From CAYPHA01 sp964410215 (GTDB lineage: Bacteria; Calditrichota; Calditrichia; Calditrichales; CAYPHA01): a DNA stretch of 36,748 bases. Positions within the stretch are counted from its first letter, which is position 1, and each line of letters opens with the position of its first letter. Shown here piece after piece: positions 7,588 through 16,346 of the stretch. Under the pieces are notes generated by a model. It worked only from the letters and a program-made list of their open reading frames with translations. It did not search any database and was not told the origin of the DNA. The position numbers and the translations under genes are program-made. The stretch lies in NCBI GenBank assembly GCA_964410215.1, contig CAYPHA010000042.1, positions 1 through 36,748 on the forward strand, in the 5' to 3' direction.

Positions 7588-8829
7588 TCATTTATGGTGA
7601 TGGGTGTCGGTTGCCTTGTAAACAATCGCACCCTTCTTAATAGTCATTTTCGTGTGATTCATTCCATAATGATAGGGCAGATAATTCAGGTTGGGGATGT
7701 CCAGTAATTGCAGGTCGGCCTGTTTACCCACTTCAACGGAACCGATCCGGTCCTCCATTTGTAAAGCTGTTGCCGCCGCCAGTGTTGTGGCACTGAGAAG
7801 CTCCTCCGGCAGCATACCCATTTTCAGGGTCGCCAGGGTCCACATGAGCTGCAGGTTCTGTGTTGTGGAACTGCCCGGATTATAGTCGGTCGAAACAGCC
7901 ACGTTGCATCCGGCGGCGATCAATTTACGGGCGGGGGCGTATATTTCCTTGCCCAGAAAAAAGGTGGTTCCCGGGAGCAGAACGGGCACGACTCTCATCG
8001 CTGCCAGTTCACGAATGCCACGGTCCGAAATATTTACGAGGTGATCGGCGGAAACGGCACGCATTTCCGCTGCAAGTTCTGCCCCACCGAACGGGTACAG
8101 TTCATCGGCATGCAGCTTGGGCACCAGGCCGTTGTCGCGGGCCGCACGAAGGATACGCCGGCTTTCTTCGACGGTGAAAACGCCCTTTTCACAAAATACG
8201 TCGCAAAAACGGGCCAGCTTTTGCTCTGCAACCGCCGGGATCATTTCATTGATAAGGATGGAAAGATAGGCTTCCCTGTCGGAACGGTATTCATCGGGGA
8301 TTTCATGGGCTCCCAGGAAGGTGGGCACCATCTCCAGTTCATATTCAGCATTCAGTTCAGCAATGATTTCGAGGGACTTGAGTTCGTCCTCTGTCGACAA
8401 CCCATAGCCGCTCTTTGCCTCAATAGTCGTGGTGCCGTATTCAAAAAAACGGGCAATGCGTGAACGTGTCAGCGTTTTAATTTCCGCTTTGTCCGCTTTG
8501 CGGAATGCCCGCACACTGTTCCGGATCCCACCGCCGGCAGCAGCGATCTCTTCATAACTTTTTCCCTGCACCCGCATGATAAACTCATCTTCGCGGGTTG
8601 TATGGAAAACGGGATGCGTATGGGCATCGACAAAACCCGGCAGCATCGTCAACCCGTGCGCATCGATTACCATGTCCGCTTTCGGACAGGGTTCCGAATC
8701 ATCGGCAATCTCGCTGATTACACCGTCTTCAATCAGGACCCGGCAATCAGAATACTGGAGCACATGCCCGTATCGCGTGCCTGAAACAGGTGTGCAGAGC
8801 AATCCAATATGCGTGATGAGACACTTCAT
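7588..8829 (-). CDS. hutI: Imidazolonepropionase (histidine degradation)
   Basis: HutI opens the ring of 4-imidazolone-5-propionate to formiminoglutamate, the third step of histidine breakdown. The 413-residue protein is an amidohydrolase-superfamily enzyme of normal length. Its metal ligands are visible as H70 and H72 in VDAHTHPVF, H239 in KLHADEL and D314 in STDYNPGSS. The family substrate segment EAKSGYGLSTEDELK (136-150) is also present and distinguishes HutI from other amidohydrolases. The other hut genes (hutH, hutU, hutG) are not in the window. It is followed closely by the macro-domain gene and preceded by the HIT gene (41-bp gap). The C-terminus ends in HHHK, which looks incidental. 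Confidence 0.93.
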   Translation of the reverse strand: MKCLITHIGLLCTPVSGTRYGHVLQYSDCRVLIEDGVISEIADDSEPCPKADMVIDAHGLTMLPGFVDAHTHPVFHTTREDEFIMRVQGKSYEEIAAAGGGIRNSVRAFRKADKAEIKTLTRSRIARFFEYGTTTIEAKSGYGLSTEDELKSLEIIAELNAEYELEMVPTFLGAHEIPDEYRSDREAYLSILINEMIPAVAEQKLARFCDVFCEKGVFTVEESRRILRAARDNGLVPKLHADELYPFGGAELAAEMRAVSADHLVNISDRGIRELAAMRVVPVLLPGTTFFLGKEIYAPARKLIAAGCNVAVSTDYNPGSSTTQNLQLMWTLATLKMGMLPEELLSATTLAAATALQMEDRIGSVEVGKQADLQLLDIPNLNYLPYHYGMNHTKMTIKKGAIVYKATDTHHHK

Positions 8830-8870
8830 GGCAGTTATTCGCTTCCTGTAAGGTGTTACCGCAGACCGGA

Positions 8871-9371
8871 CTAGCCACGGTAAAGCCGTTCAAACTCTTT
8901 CTTCAGTTTTGTCCAGGTCGCTGTAAGGGACTCGGAGATAACCTTTGTACCTGATATCACGGGCATAAAATTCGTATCACCATCCCATCGCGGTACGATA
9001 TGATAATGCAGATGCTGATCGATACCGGCGCCCGCGGAGCGTCCCAGGTTCATACCAATATTCATGGCATGGGGATTCATCGTCTTCCTGAGTACCGTTA
9101 CTGTTTTTTGAATTGTTTTATTCACATCGTGTAAAACATCGTCACCGAGTTCAAGCAGGTCTCCCGTGTGCTGATAGGGCACAATCATGACATGGCCATT
9201 GTTATAAGGAAATTTATTAAGAATAACAAAACATTTTTCGGACCGGAACGGGATCAGGTGTTTATGATCATCATTTTCACGGGGGAAATCACAGAAGATG
9301 CAGGAACCGGTTCTTTTTTCCGATTCGGTTTCGATGTAGGCCATACGCCAGGGGGCCCAGAGTCTGTTCAT
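8871..9371 (-). CDS. HIT-family protein, Ap4A-phosphorylase-like
   Basis: HIT proteins of this group cleave dinucleoside polyphosphates such as Ap4A. The 166-residue protein has the histidine triad QHLHYHIVPRW (H120, H122, H124), with the upstream signature NIGMNLGRSAGAG. This arrangement and the opening LWAPWRMAYI resemble the mycobacterial Ap4A phosphorylase group rather than HINT. C24 and C27 in CIFC probably bind zinc. I chose the ATG at 9371 because GAGG lies 7 nt upstream and the protein then starts at the family-typical position. A longer frame to 9542 would run antisense-free through a terminator and into the EF-G coding end, and its extra residues are lysine-rich nonsense. A strong terminator hairpin lies directly upstream. 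Confidence 0.87.
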   Translation of the reverse strand: MNRLWAPWRMAYIETESEKRTGSCIFCDFPRENDDHKHLIPFRSEKCFVILNKFPYNNGHVMIVPYQHTGDLLELGDDVLHDVNKTIQKTVTVLRKTMNPHAMNIGMNLGRSAGAGIDQHLHYHIVPRWDGDTNFMPVISGTKVISESLTATWTKLKKEFERLYRG

Positions 9372-9380
9372 AATAAACCT

Positions 9381-9414
9381 CAAAAAACATCCGGTACCAT
9401 GCCAGGTACCGGAT
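9381..9414 (-). terminator. Rho-independent terminator after the EF-G-like gene
   Basis: On the minus strand the perfect 10-bp stem ATCCGGTACC / GGTACCGGAT (9405-9414 and 9389-9398, 6-nt loop) is followed by a base and a run of six U (9382-9387). It lies 28 bp after the EF-G-like stop at 9442. The run of U leads straight into the GAGG ribosome site of the HIT gene, so the hairpin also forms the leader of that gene. Confidence 0.85.
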
Positions 9415-9441
9415 ATTAGAAAACATGTCCTGTGCAGGTGA

Positions 9442-11511
9442 TCAGGATTCTTCTTTTTCTTTTTCAGCCTGAGCAATAATTTTTTCAGCGACTTCCTGCG
9501 GAACCTCTTCGTAGTGGGAGAAAGTACGTTTATGAATGCCACGTCCCTGGGTCATCGAACGCAGTGTGGTTGAGTACTTGTAGAGCTCGGCCAGCGGAAC
9601 CATCGCCTTGATTACCTGGAATTTACCGTCGGCATCCATTCCGGCAATTTTACCGCGCCGGCTGCTGATATCACCCATCACATCCCCCATAAATTCATCC
9701 GGGACACGTACTTCCAGCTCATAGACGGGTTCAAGAATAACCGGTTTCGCGTCATTAAAAGCCTTTTTAAAAGCCATGGAAGCGGCTATCTTGAATGCCA
9801 TTTCCGATGAATCCACGTTGTGATAACTGCCGTCAAAACAGGTGACCCGCACGTCCACCACCGGGAAACCGGCAAGAACGCCCTTGCTCATCGTTTCAAT
9901 AACACCCTTTTCGACAGCGGGAACGAATTTATTGGGGATGACACCGCCGACAATGGCATCGACGAATTCAAACTTTTCACCCCGCGGCATGGTTTCAAGC
10001 CGCAGATGACAATCACCATACTGGCCGCGGCCGCCTGATTGTTTCTTGTATTTTCCCTGCGCTTCCGCTTTACCTTTGATGGCTTCCCGGTAAGGAATGC
10101 GTGGTTCCTCTTCTTCCACTTCAACGCCAAAACGCGATTTCAGGCGGTTCAGAATAATCGTGAGATGCAATTCCCCCTGGCCGGATATAATCGTTTGTTT
10201 CAGTTCCGCATCCTGGGTGTAATTGAAGGTCGGATCTTCTTCATGCAGCGTGTGCAGACCCTGGCTGATCTTGTCCTCATCACCCTTGGCTTTCGGACGG
10301 ATCGCCGAACGGATACTGGCTTCCGGAAAATCGATTTTAGGGAAGACCAGGTCGCGTCCTTTTTCAGCAAGTGTATTGCCGGTATGTGTTTCTTTCAGTT
10401 TCACCAGCGCTCCCACATCACCGGCTTCCAGAGCATCGACATTCTCTTTGTTTTTACCGTTCAGGACAAAAATCTGGCCGATACGTTCGGGCTTACCGCT
10501 CGTCGTATTCATGACATCGGCACCCATTTTCAGGCTGCCGCTCATCACTTTAATGTAAGACAATTCACCTACATGCATTTCGGAAATGGTTTTAAAAATC
10601 TGTGCCGACAGCGGTTTTGAACTGCTTACCACGCATTCGGAACCGTCTTCATATTTACGGGCCACAATCTCATCAGGAGCGGGAGCAAAATTCACGATCA
10701 CGTCCAGAAGACGCCGGGGACCGACATTGGTGCTGCCGGAAGCAATGAAGATCGGATAGACTTCATCATTGGCCACCGCTTTTTTCAATCCCCCGCGAAA
10801 TTCATCTTCACTCAGTTCCCCTTCAAAATATTTTTCCATAAGCGCTTCATCACTCTCCGCGACCGCTTCCACCAGTTTGAGATGAAGGTCATCCGCCTTT
10901 TCCTTCAGTTCAGCAGGGATTTCCTCTTCTTTGAACATACCACTGCCGTCTTTGTCGAATACAAGCACTTTCATGCGGAGAAGGTCCACAATGGAATCGA
11001 AATTCGGACCGGTTTCAACCGGAAACTGTGCAATAACCGCCTTGGCCCCAAAACTTTCTTCGATCCCGGTAACCACCTGATCAAATTCAATATTTTCACG
11101 GTCGAGTTTATTGATGATAATAAAACGGGGAATATTGTTTTTTTCGGCCTGTTCCCAGACCATTTCCGTCCCTACTTCCACGCCTGAGGCGGCCGAAACC
11201 ACAACAAAAATCGCATCCATGGCGCGGACACTGCCCACCACTTCGCCGAAGAAATCGGAATAGCCGGGTGTATCGATGAGGTTAATCTTATGGTCTTTCC
11301 AGACGCCGTGTAACAACGACGTATTTATGGAAATCTGGCGTTCAATTTCATCCGTATTATAATCTGAAACCGTCGAACCCTGTTCAATGGTCCCCATCCG
11401 GTTGATCTGCTTCAGATTGAGCAGCAATGCCTCAGCGAGCGTTGTTTTACCTGCCGCCCCGTGCGCACCAAAACCTAAATTCCGGATTTGTTCCGTCGGG
11501 AAAACCTTCAC
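9442..11511 (-). CDS. Elongation factor G-like GTPase (EF-G2/FusA2 type)
   Basis: The 689-residue protein has the five-domain layout of EF-G: GTPase domain with P-loop GAHGAAGKTT (15-24) and NKLDREN, domain II near 290-380, and domains III-V ending in ELEVRVPDEFMGDVMGDISSR. In translation EF-G drives translocation and ribosome recycling. However, the G3 motif reads DTPGYSDF instead of DTPGHVDF, so the catalytic histidine is Tyr. This is known in FusA2/EF-G2-like paralogues, whose role is less clear, so a separate standard fusA should exist elsewhere. The start is GTG with a textbook AAGGAGGAA (11515-11523) 5 nt upstream, which implies strong translation. It is a single-gene unit closed by a strong terminator. 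Confidence 0.88.
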   Translation of the reverse strand: MKVFPTEQIRNLGFGAHGAAGKTTLAEALLLNLKQINRMGTIEQGSTVSDYNTDEIERQISINTSLLHGVWKDHKINLIDTPGYSDFFGEVVGSVRAMDAIFVVVSAASGVEVGTEMVWEQAEKNNIPRFIIINKLDRENIEFDQVVTGIEESFGAKAVIAQFPVETGPNFDSIVDLLRMKVLVFDKDGSGMFKEEEIPAELKEKADDLHLKLVEAVAESDEALMEKYFEGELSEDEFRGGLKKAVANDEVYPIFIASGSTNVGPRRLLDVIVNFAPAPDEIVARKYEDGSECVVSSSKPLSAQIFKTISEMHVGELSYIKVMSGSLKMGADVMNTTSGKPERIGQIFVLNGKNKENVDALEAGDVGALVKLKETHTGNTLAEKGRDLVFPKIDFPEASIRSAIRPKAKGDEDKISQGLHTLHEEDPTFNYTQDAELKQTIISGQGELHLTIILNRLKSRFGVEVEEEEPRIPYREAIKGKAEAQGKYKKQSGGRGQYGDCHLRLETMPRGEKFEFVDAIVGGVIPNKFVPAVEKGVIETMSKGVLAGFPVVDVRVTCFDGSYHNVDSSEMAFKIAASMAFKKAFNDAKPVILEPVYELEVRVPDEFMGDVMGDISSRRGKIAGMDADGKFQVIKAMVPLAELYKYSTTLRSMTQGRGIHKRTFSHYEEVPQEVAEKIIAQAEKEKEES

Positions 11512-11691
11512 TTATTCCTCCTTTTCCTGGAAAATCTCTAGAAAATCGTTTGTGAATTTTCTATATGTTTTTAATAGTTACGTTTTTACACTTGTTTAAC
11601 AAAGTGGAAAGCTAAAAAAATACTAAATTCATTTTTTGTTTGCAAGATAAATATAAGTGCCGTTTTCCGTCCATAAGAGCAGTGGAAAGGA
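11512..11691 (-). promoter_or_regulatory. EF-G-like gene leader with imperfect 18-bp palindrome
   Basis: This 180-bp AT-rich gap should hold the promoter of the EF-G-like gene. At 11589-11606 the sequence CACTTGTTTAACAAAGTG is an imperfect palindrome: on the minus strand 7 of 9 pairs match. It resembles a repressor site and lies 78-95 nt before the GTG start. Upstream of it on the minus strand a weak promoter can be drawn (TTGCAA, 17 nt, TATTTT). I see no coding sequence here. Both calls are tentative. Confidence 0.3.
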
Positions 11692-12387
11692 TTATTTCAG
11701 ACTGCGCAGATGTTTTCTGATCCAGTCGTTGGCATTGTTGTATGCGGGAAATGCTTTCTCACGCTCCCTGAAAGCACGCGTGTGGATGCAGGTTCGTCCG
11801 TTTCGCTTCTCCACGGGAAAGTACATATGAAGCATTTCATGATAAACGAGGTATTCAATAACACGGACAGGAACCCTGTGGTTATCGAAAATCCGGCTGA
11901 TCACCAGCAACTGCCGGTCCCGTGAATAAAAACCCAGTCGCGAAACGCTTTTCCTGAGGCTCCATCCCAGAACAGGCAGTGGCAGCTTGTTTTCAAAATA
12001 ACGCTGATTCAATGTTCTAAAAACGGATTCCAGGTCGTAAATCCTGCCCGCTGCCGTGTACTTTTTTGAGATACGTCCTGGACGGACCGGCTGTGAAGGA
12101 AGCAGATGATCCTCGACATACGCTCTGTATTGCCTGCGTAGTCCGCTATCGACCCGAAGATGAAATATTTTTGCCAGCAGGATGAGAGCCAATATACGGA
12201 CAATGTCTTCCGGTACCGTTCTGAACGTGCCGGCAATCCGTACCGTAATCGTACGGAAACGCATCTCAACGGTATGACGTAATGAGCGCGTCTCGTAAAA
12301 TCCGGCAACTATTTTTTTCCGTTTCCCGGGGAAGGAGGTCCGGAATGCCGTTTCAACAAGAACTTGAAGCCGGTCGTCCGTGATCAA
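11692..12387 (-). CDS. SprT-like zinc metallopeptidase-domain protein
   Basis: The 231-residue protein carries a SprT-like domain in its C-terminal half (about 120-220). The zinc-peptidase motif is YHEMLHMYF (H183, E184, H187), with a likely third ligand at H202 in CIHTRAF, about 15 residues later, as in SprT/SprT-like proteins. The N-terminal 110 residues are basic and show no domain I recognise. Bacterial SprT-like proteins are poorly studied; the eukaryotic relative SPRTN degrades DNA-protein crosslinks. The start is TTG at 12387, because no ATG occurs before residue 41 and GAGG sits 8 nt upstream within the end of the preceding gene. It is 3 nt after the UPF0173 stop, so the two form an operon. 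Confidence 0.75.
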   Translation of the reverse strand: MITDDRLQVLVETAFRTSFPGKRKKIVAGFYETRSLRHTVEMRFRTITVRIAGTFRTVPEDIVRILALILLAKIFHLRVDSGLRRQYRAYVEDHLLPSQPVRPGRISKKYTAAGRIYDLESVFRTLNQRYFENKLPLPVLGWSLRKSVSRLGFYSRDRQLLVISRIFDNHRVPVRVIEYLVYHEMLHMYFPVEKRNGRTCIHTRAFREREKAFPAYNNANDWIRKHLRSLK

Positions 12388-12390
12388 TAG

Positions 12391-13068
12391 CTAGACCTCG
12401 TAATCTTCCCCGATATCCAGAATTTTAACATCAAATCCTTTTGCTTTCAGTTTTTCTTTGAATTCTTCAGGGTTGACATCAATGACATCGAAGGTTTTAT
12501 AGTGCATCGGCATTGTCAGTTTCGGCTTGACCATTTCCACGGCTTTTACGGCATCATCGATACCCATTGTGAAGTTGTCACCAATATTCACCAGCATGAC
12601 ATCCACGGGATTCATTTCACCGATCAGCTGCATATCCAGAAACAGACCGGTATCGCCGGTATGATAGATCGTTTTCCCCCCAATTGTGATCAGGCAGCCT
12701 GCCGGTGTTCCCCCATAGGAACCATCCGGAAAGGAAGAGCCATGCCAGGCCGGCGTCAACTTCACTTTTCCGAAAGGAAAATCATGGGCTCCGCCGATAT
12801 GCATGGGGTGGGCATTAACACCCTGTGCCGTGCAATAATTGGCAATCTCGAAATTCGTAATGATCGTTCCCCCTGATGCCTTTACGATCGGTATGGCATC
12901 GCCTAAATGGTCACCATGGGCATGTGTAACGATCACGAAATCGGCATTCAGATCCGTGGATTTATGCTTTGCCAGCGGATTTCCCTCCAGGAAAGGATCG
13001 ATCAGAATCGTGTGATGACTCTCTTCAATCATCCAGGCAGAGTGGCTCAGAAAGGTTAATTTAACCAT
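12391..13068 (-). CDS. UPF0173 metal-dependent hydrolase (metallo-beta-lactamase fold)
   Basis: The 225-residue protein is a compact metallo-beta-lactamase-fold enzyme of the UPF0173 (YtkL-like) family. The metal motif THAHGDHLGD has H49, H51, D53 and H54. The second metal half is seen in HTGDTGLF and in MHYKTFD near the end. Related proteins bind divalent metal and hydrolyse ester or lactone-like bonds, but no physiological substrate is settled. The start ATG at 13068 has GGGAGG 6 nt upstream. It heads an operon with the SprT-like gene. Confidence 0.88.
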   Translation of the reverse strand: MVKLTFLSHSAWMIEESHHTILIDPFLEGNPLAKHKSTDLNADFVIVTHAHGDHLGDAIPIVKASGGTIITNFEIANYCTAQGVNAHPMHIGGAHDFPFGKVKLTPAWHGSSFPDGSYGGTPAGCLITIGGKTIYHTGDTGLFLDMQLIGEMNPVDVMLVNIGDNFTMGIDDAVKAVEMVKPKLTMPMHYKTFDVIDVNPEEFKEKLKAKGFDVKILDIGEDYEV

Positions 13069-13255
13069 AACATACCTCCCGGTTAAAATTATTAACGACG
13101 TTATAAAAAAACGTTAAATAAAAATTTCTATTAAAACAACTATTTCCGGAAATTGCACCTGATCCGGTTCGAATATTACATGATTTTAAGGGTTAAAATG
13201 TCTATATTGCGGACTATTGTATATCAAGTAGAGCCTTAGATCAGGAGTTTCTGCC
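13069..13255. promoter_or_regulatory. Divergent intergenic region (UPF0173 operon / amidase gene)
   Basis: This 187-bp gap separates two outward-facing genes and must carry both promoters. It is AT-rich. AGGAG lies 8 nt before the amidase start at 13256. AACG/CGTT half-sites recur near 13093-13115, but no arrangement is clear enough to call an operator. I see no coding sequence. Confidence 0.3.
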
Positions 13256-16200
13256 ATGAATATTTTTAAAAGTTTGCTGATTCTTTTTCTGGCCCTGCTG
13301 TGGCTGTTCAGCTGCCAGCCGGGATGGATGAAAAAGGCACCCTCGTATGATTACACCGGTATGGATAAAGAAACTAAAAATGTTCATAAAAAAGTTGAAC
13401 GTTTCCTGGCCAGATCCGTAGCCAGGGAAAAACCGGTGTATGTGCATCCCGCCACCCGTATACAGCGGATTCGTATCGATGAGGAAGCCCGTCATATCGA
13501 TATCGAACTGAATAAATACTTCAGTTTTATTCCGTTCAGGGAAGAAAATGTCGATGCGGTTTACAGGATGCTCTACGAAGATATCGGCGGTAAGTACGAT
13601 GACTGGTCAGTAAGTCTCCGTACCCTCAATCAGCCCATCGAGGCATTAATTCCCAATATGTACCGCAGTGCAGCGGAAAGAACGGATTTGGCACGGATGG
13701 CGGACCCATCGGAAGAGCGTCCCCTGCCGCTTGTCCGGAATATGAGTAAACCGCTCTCAGCCGACCGGGGATTATACGGACATAATATCGCCCTGTGGAA
13801 CAGCCATGGATGGTATTATAACCAGTACAGCAGACGCTGGGAATGGCAGCGCCCCAGGCTTTTCCAAACGGTCGAAGACCTGCTTCCCACCAGTTTCGTA
13901 CTGCCTTATATCATTCCCATGCTCGAGAATGCCGGGGCAAATGTATTCCTCCCCCGGGAAAGGGATATACAAACCCATGAAATTATCGTCGATAACGATT
14001 CCCTGTCCGAATTTTCACAGATCATCGCCTATTCCGAAAACCGCTCTGCTGAAGAACAGACCTGGTTTACCGGAGAAGAACCGGCATTCGGTGCCATCAA
14101 TCCGCCCTATGAAGAAGGGGTCAACCCCTTCCGCCTGGGAACACACCGCTATACCTATTCCGATACCGCGGAAACAGCCCACATCGACTGGATTCCCCAT
14201 TTCCCGGAATCCGGCAGTTATGCCGTATATATCTCTTATGTCGCTTCTCCTGAAAATGTCTCCGATGCCCGCTACACCGTGCATCATGCCGGAGGGCAAA
14301 CCCGTTTCCTGGTCAACCAGCAGATCGGGGGACACACCTGGGTCTATCTCGGGAATTTTTACTTTGAAAAAGGATTCTCCGCTGATTTCGGGAAGGTCGT
14401 CCTGAGCAATCAAAGTAGGACGGCCGGATTGCAGGTATCCGCCGATGCCGTCAGATTCGGCGGCGGAATGGGTGTCATTGCCCGGGACGGGCAGACCAGC
14501 ATGCGGCCAAAATTTGTCGAGGCGAGCCGCTATTATCTGCAGTTTGCCGGTATACCGGATTCCCTGGTCTATAACCTCAGCGATGGAAAAAATGACTATA
14601 CAGATGATTACCAGAGCCGGGGTGAATATGTCAACTACCTGCGTGGCGCCCCTTTCGGACCCAATCGAAAACGCAGCGAGCCGGGACTCGGCATCCCCGT
14701 TGACCTGTCTCTCGCCTTTCACACAGACGCCGGAATTACCCGAAACGATACGACAATCGGAACACTGTCAATTTACAGTATTGAGGATGCGGATACGCAG
14801 TACGTATTCCCGAACGGGGTTTCCCGTCTGGCCAACAGGGATTTTGCTGATATTCTGCAAAGCCAGATTGTTGATGACCTCAGACAATGGTATGACCCTT
14901 CCTGGAGGCGCCGCTGGCTTATGGATGCCAAATACAGCGAAGCTTTCCGGCCCAATATGCCTTCGGCGCTGCTCGAACTGCTTTCGCACCAGAATTTTCT
15001 GGATATGAAATTTGCCATGGATCCGCGTTTCCGTTTCACCGCTTCGCGATCCATCTATAAATCGATGCTGAAATTCATCAACCAGCGCCATCAGAAGCCC
15101 TACACCGTGCAGCCCCTGCCCGTTACACACTTTGCCGCCGCGTTCGTGAACGATGACAAACTCAGGCTGAGCTGGAAACCGCAGATGGATTTCCTGGAAT
15201 CAACCGCTGCCCCGGATGCCTATGTGTTATATACAAGCAGTCGTTCCAGGGGATTCGATAACGGCAGACTGATCAACGGCACCGAAATCATCCTGGATAC
15301 ACTGAAAGCCGGGCACATCTACCGGTTTAAAGTCACCGCTGTCAACAGCGGCGGTGAAAGCTTTCCCTCAGAAATCCTGGCGGCCTGCCGGCTGGACAAC
15401 GAAAACCCCACCGTTCTGATCATTAATGGTTTTGACCGTATATGCGGCCCCGCCACGGTGGAAAATGAAACGTTCTCCGGCTTTTTTCACCAGTCGGATA
15501 ACGGGGTGCCCGACGGATATGACCTCAATTTCACGGGTAAACAGTTTGATTTCAACCCCGGTTCACCCTTTCGCTTAAATGACGCGCCGGGACATGGTGC
15601 CAGTTTTGCCAATTACGAAACGACCATCATTCCGGGTAATACATTCGATTTCTGCTACGTGCACGGAACGTCCATTAAAGCTGCCGGATACTCTTTCGTT
15701 TCCTCCAGTGATGAAGCCGTTATGGACAGTCTGATCGATATGAACCGCTATCAGACCGTTGACATTATTCTGGGAGAGGAAAAGGAGACAGGCTGGCAGC
15801 GACCGGAAATGAACACCATTATAGGGAAACCCTTTAAAACCTTTCCTGAAAAATTCAAACGCCGTATACGGGACTATGCCGAAAACGGCGGGAACCTCTT
15901 CATCAGTGGCGCGTATGTCGGCACAGACCTCTTTGAAAACAGGGAAGAGGAATACCCGGATATCCTCTTTGCACAGCAAACCCTGAAGTTTAACTGGGTG
16001 ACCAACCATGCTTCCCGTTCCGGCACGGTATTTTCTGTTGGCGATTCGATTTTCCGCGACCTGAATTTTCAGTTTAATACCACCTATCACCCGGACATTT
16101 ACACGGTGGAAGCACCGGACGCCATCAGACCGGTGCGCGGTGCTCTGACCATTCTGCGATACGGCGACAATGGTTTCAGTGCCGGAACCGCATACAAGGG

Positions 16201-16306
16201 GAATTATCGTACCCTCATCATGGGTTTTCCTTTCGAAACCATTCTGAAACAGGAGGACCGGGATCTCCTGATGGGTAAAACCCTTCAGTTCTTTCATGAT
16301 GATTAA
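13256..16306 (+). CDS. Large lipoprotein N-acetylmuramoyl-L-alanine amidase with golvesin-like insertion and FnIII domain
   Basis: The 1016-residue protein has a lipoprotein signal peptide (lipobox LFSC, Cys 20). An Amidase_3-type catalytic domain appears to be split. The first half (about 170-240) has H184 in NSHG and E207 in TVEDLL, before LENAGANVFLPRERD. The second half (about 405-610) has H489 in LAFHTDAG and the catalytic-type Glu 574 in ALLELLSHQN. Between them (about 255-405) is a golvesin/xanthan-lyase-like beta domain with YAVYISY and WVYLGNFYFEKG. A fibronectin type III domain (about 620-712) follows, then a 300-residue domain of GATase-like look, as found in Bacteroidota xanthan-lyase-type proteins. 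The likely role is peptidoglycan amide cleavage at the envelope. Assignment of the last domain is uncertain. Confidence 0.82.
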   Translation: MNIFKSLLILFLALLWLFSCQPGWMKKAPSYDYTGMDKETKNVHKKVERFLARSVAREKPVYVHPATRIQRIRIDEEARHIDIELNKYFSFIPFREENVDAVYRMLYEDIGGKYDDWSVSLRTLNQPIEALIPNMYRSAAERTDLARMADPSEERPLPLVRNMSKPLSADRGLYGHNIALWNSHGWYYNQYSRRWEWQRPRLFQTVEDLLPTSFVLPYIIPMLENAGANVFLPRERDIQTHEIIVDNDSLSEFSQIIAYSENRSAEEQTWFTGEEPAFGAINPPYEEGVNPFRLGTHRYTYSDTAETAHIDWIPHFPESGSYAVYISYVASPENVSDARYTVHHAGGQTRFLVNQQIGGHTWVYLGNFYFEKGFSADFGKVVLSNQSRTAGLQVSADAVRFGGGMGVIARDGQTSMRPKFVEASRYYLQFAGIPDSLVYNLSDGKNDYTDDYQSRGEYVNYLRGAPFGPNRKRSEPGLGIPVDLSLAFHTDAGITRNDTTIGTLSIYSIEDADTQYVFPNGVSRLANRDFADILQSQIVDDLRQWYDPSWRRRWLMDAKYSEAFRPNMPSALLELLSHQNFLDMKFAMDPRFRFTASRSIYKSMLKFINQRHQKPYTVQPLPVTHFAAAFVNDDKLRLSWKPQMDFLESTAAPDAYVLYTSSRSRGFDNGRLINGTEIILDTLKAGHIYRFKVTAVNSGGESFPSEILAACRLDNENPTVLIINGFDRICGPATVENETFSGFFHQSDNGVPDGYDLNFTGKQFDFNPGSPFRLNDAPGHGASFANYETTIIPGNTFDFCYVHGTSIKAAGYSFVSSSDEAVMDSLIDMNRYQTVDIILGEEKETGWQRPEMNTIIGKPFKTFPEKFKRRIRDYAENGGNLFISGAYVGTDLFENREEEYPDILFAQQTLKFNWVTNHASRSGTVFSVGDSIFRDLNFQFNTTYHPDIYTVEAPDAIRPVRGALTILRYGDNGFSAGTAYKGNYRTLIMGFPFETILKQEDRDLLMGKTLQFFHDD

Positions 16307-16346
16307 ACGGGGATCATTTCAATAATACCCCGGATCGGTCATATAT

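Noticed and set aside
8871..9371. HIT, macro and nadCAB genes as one ADP-ribose/NAD system
   Set aside because: The nad genes are more than 13 kb away on the other strand, and nothing links them beyond shared chemistry.
9372..9542. N-terminal extension of the HIT protein to 9542
   Set aside because: It would include the EF-G coding end and a terminator hairpin. A good ribosome site and a family-typical start exist at 9371.
14015..14722. Long antisense open frames opposite the amidase gene
   Set aside because: They are compositional shadows of a long coding gene with clear signal peptide and domains; they have no ribosome site or motifs.
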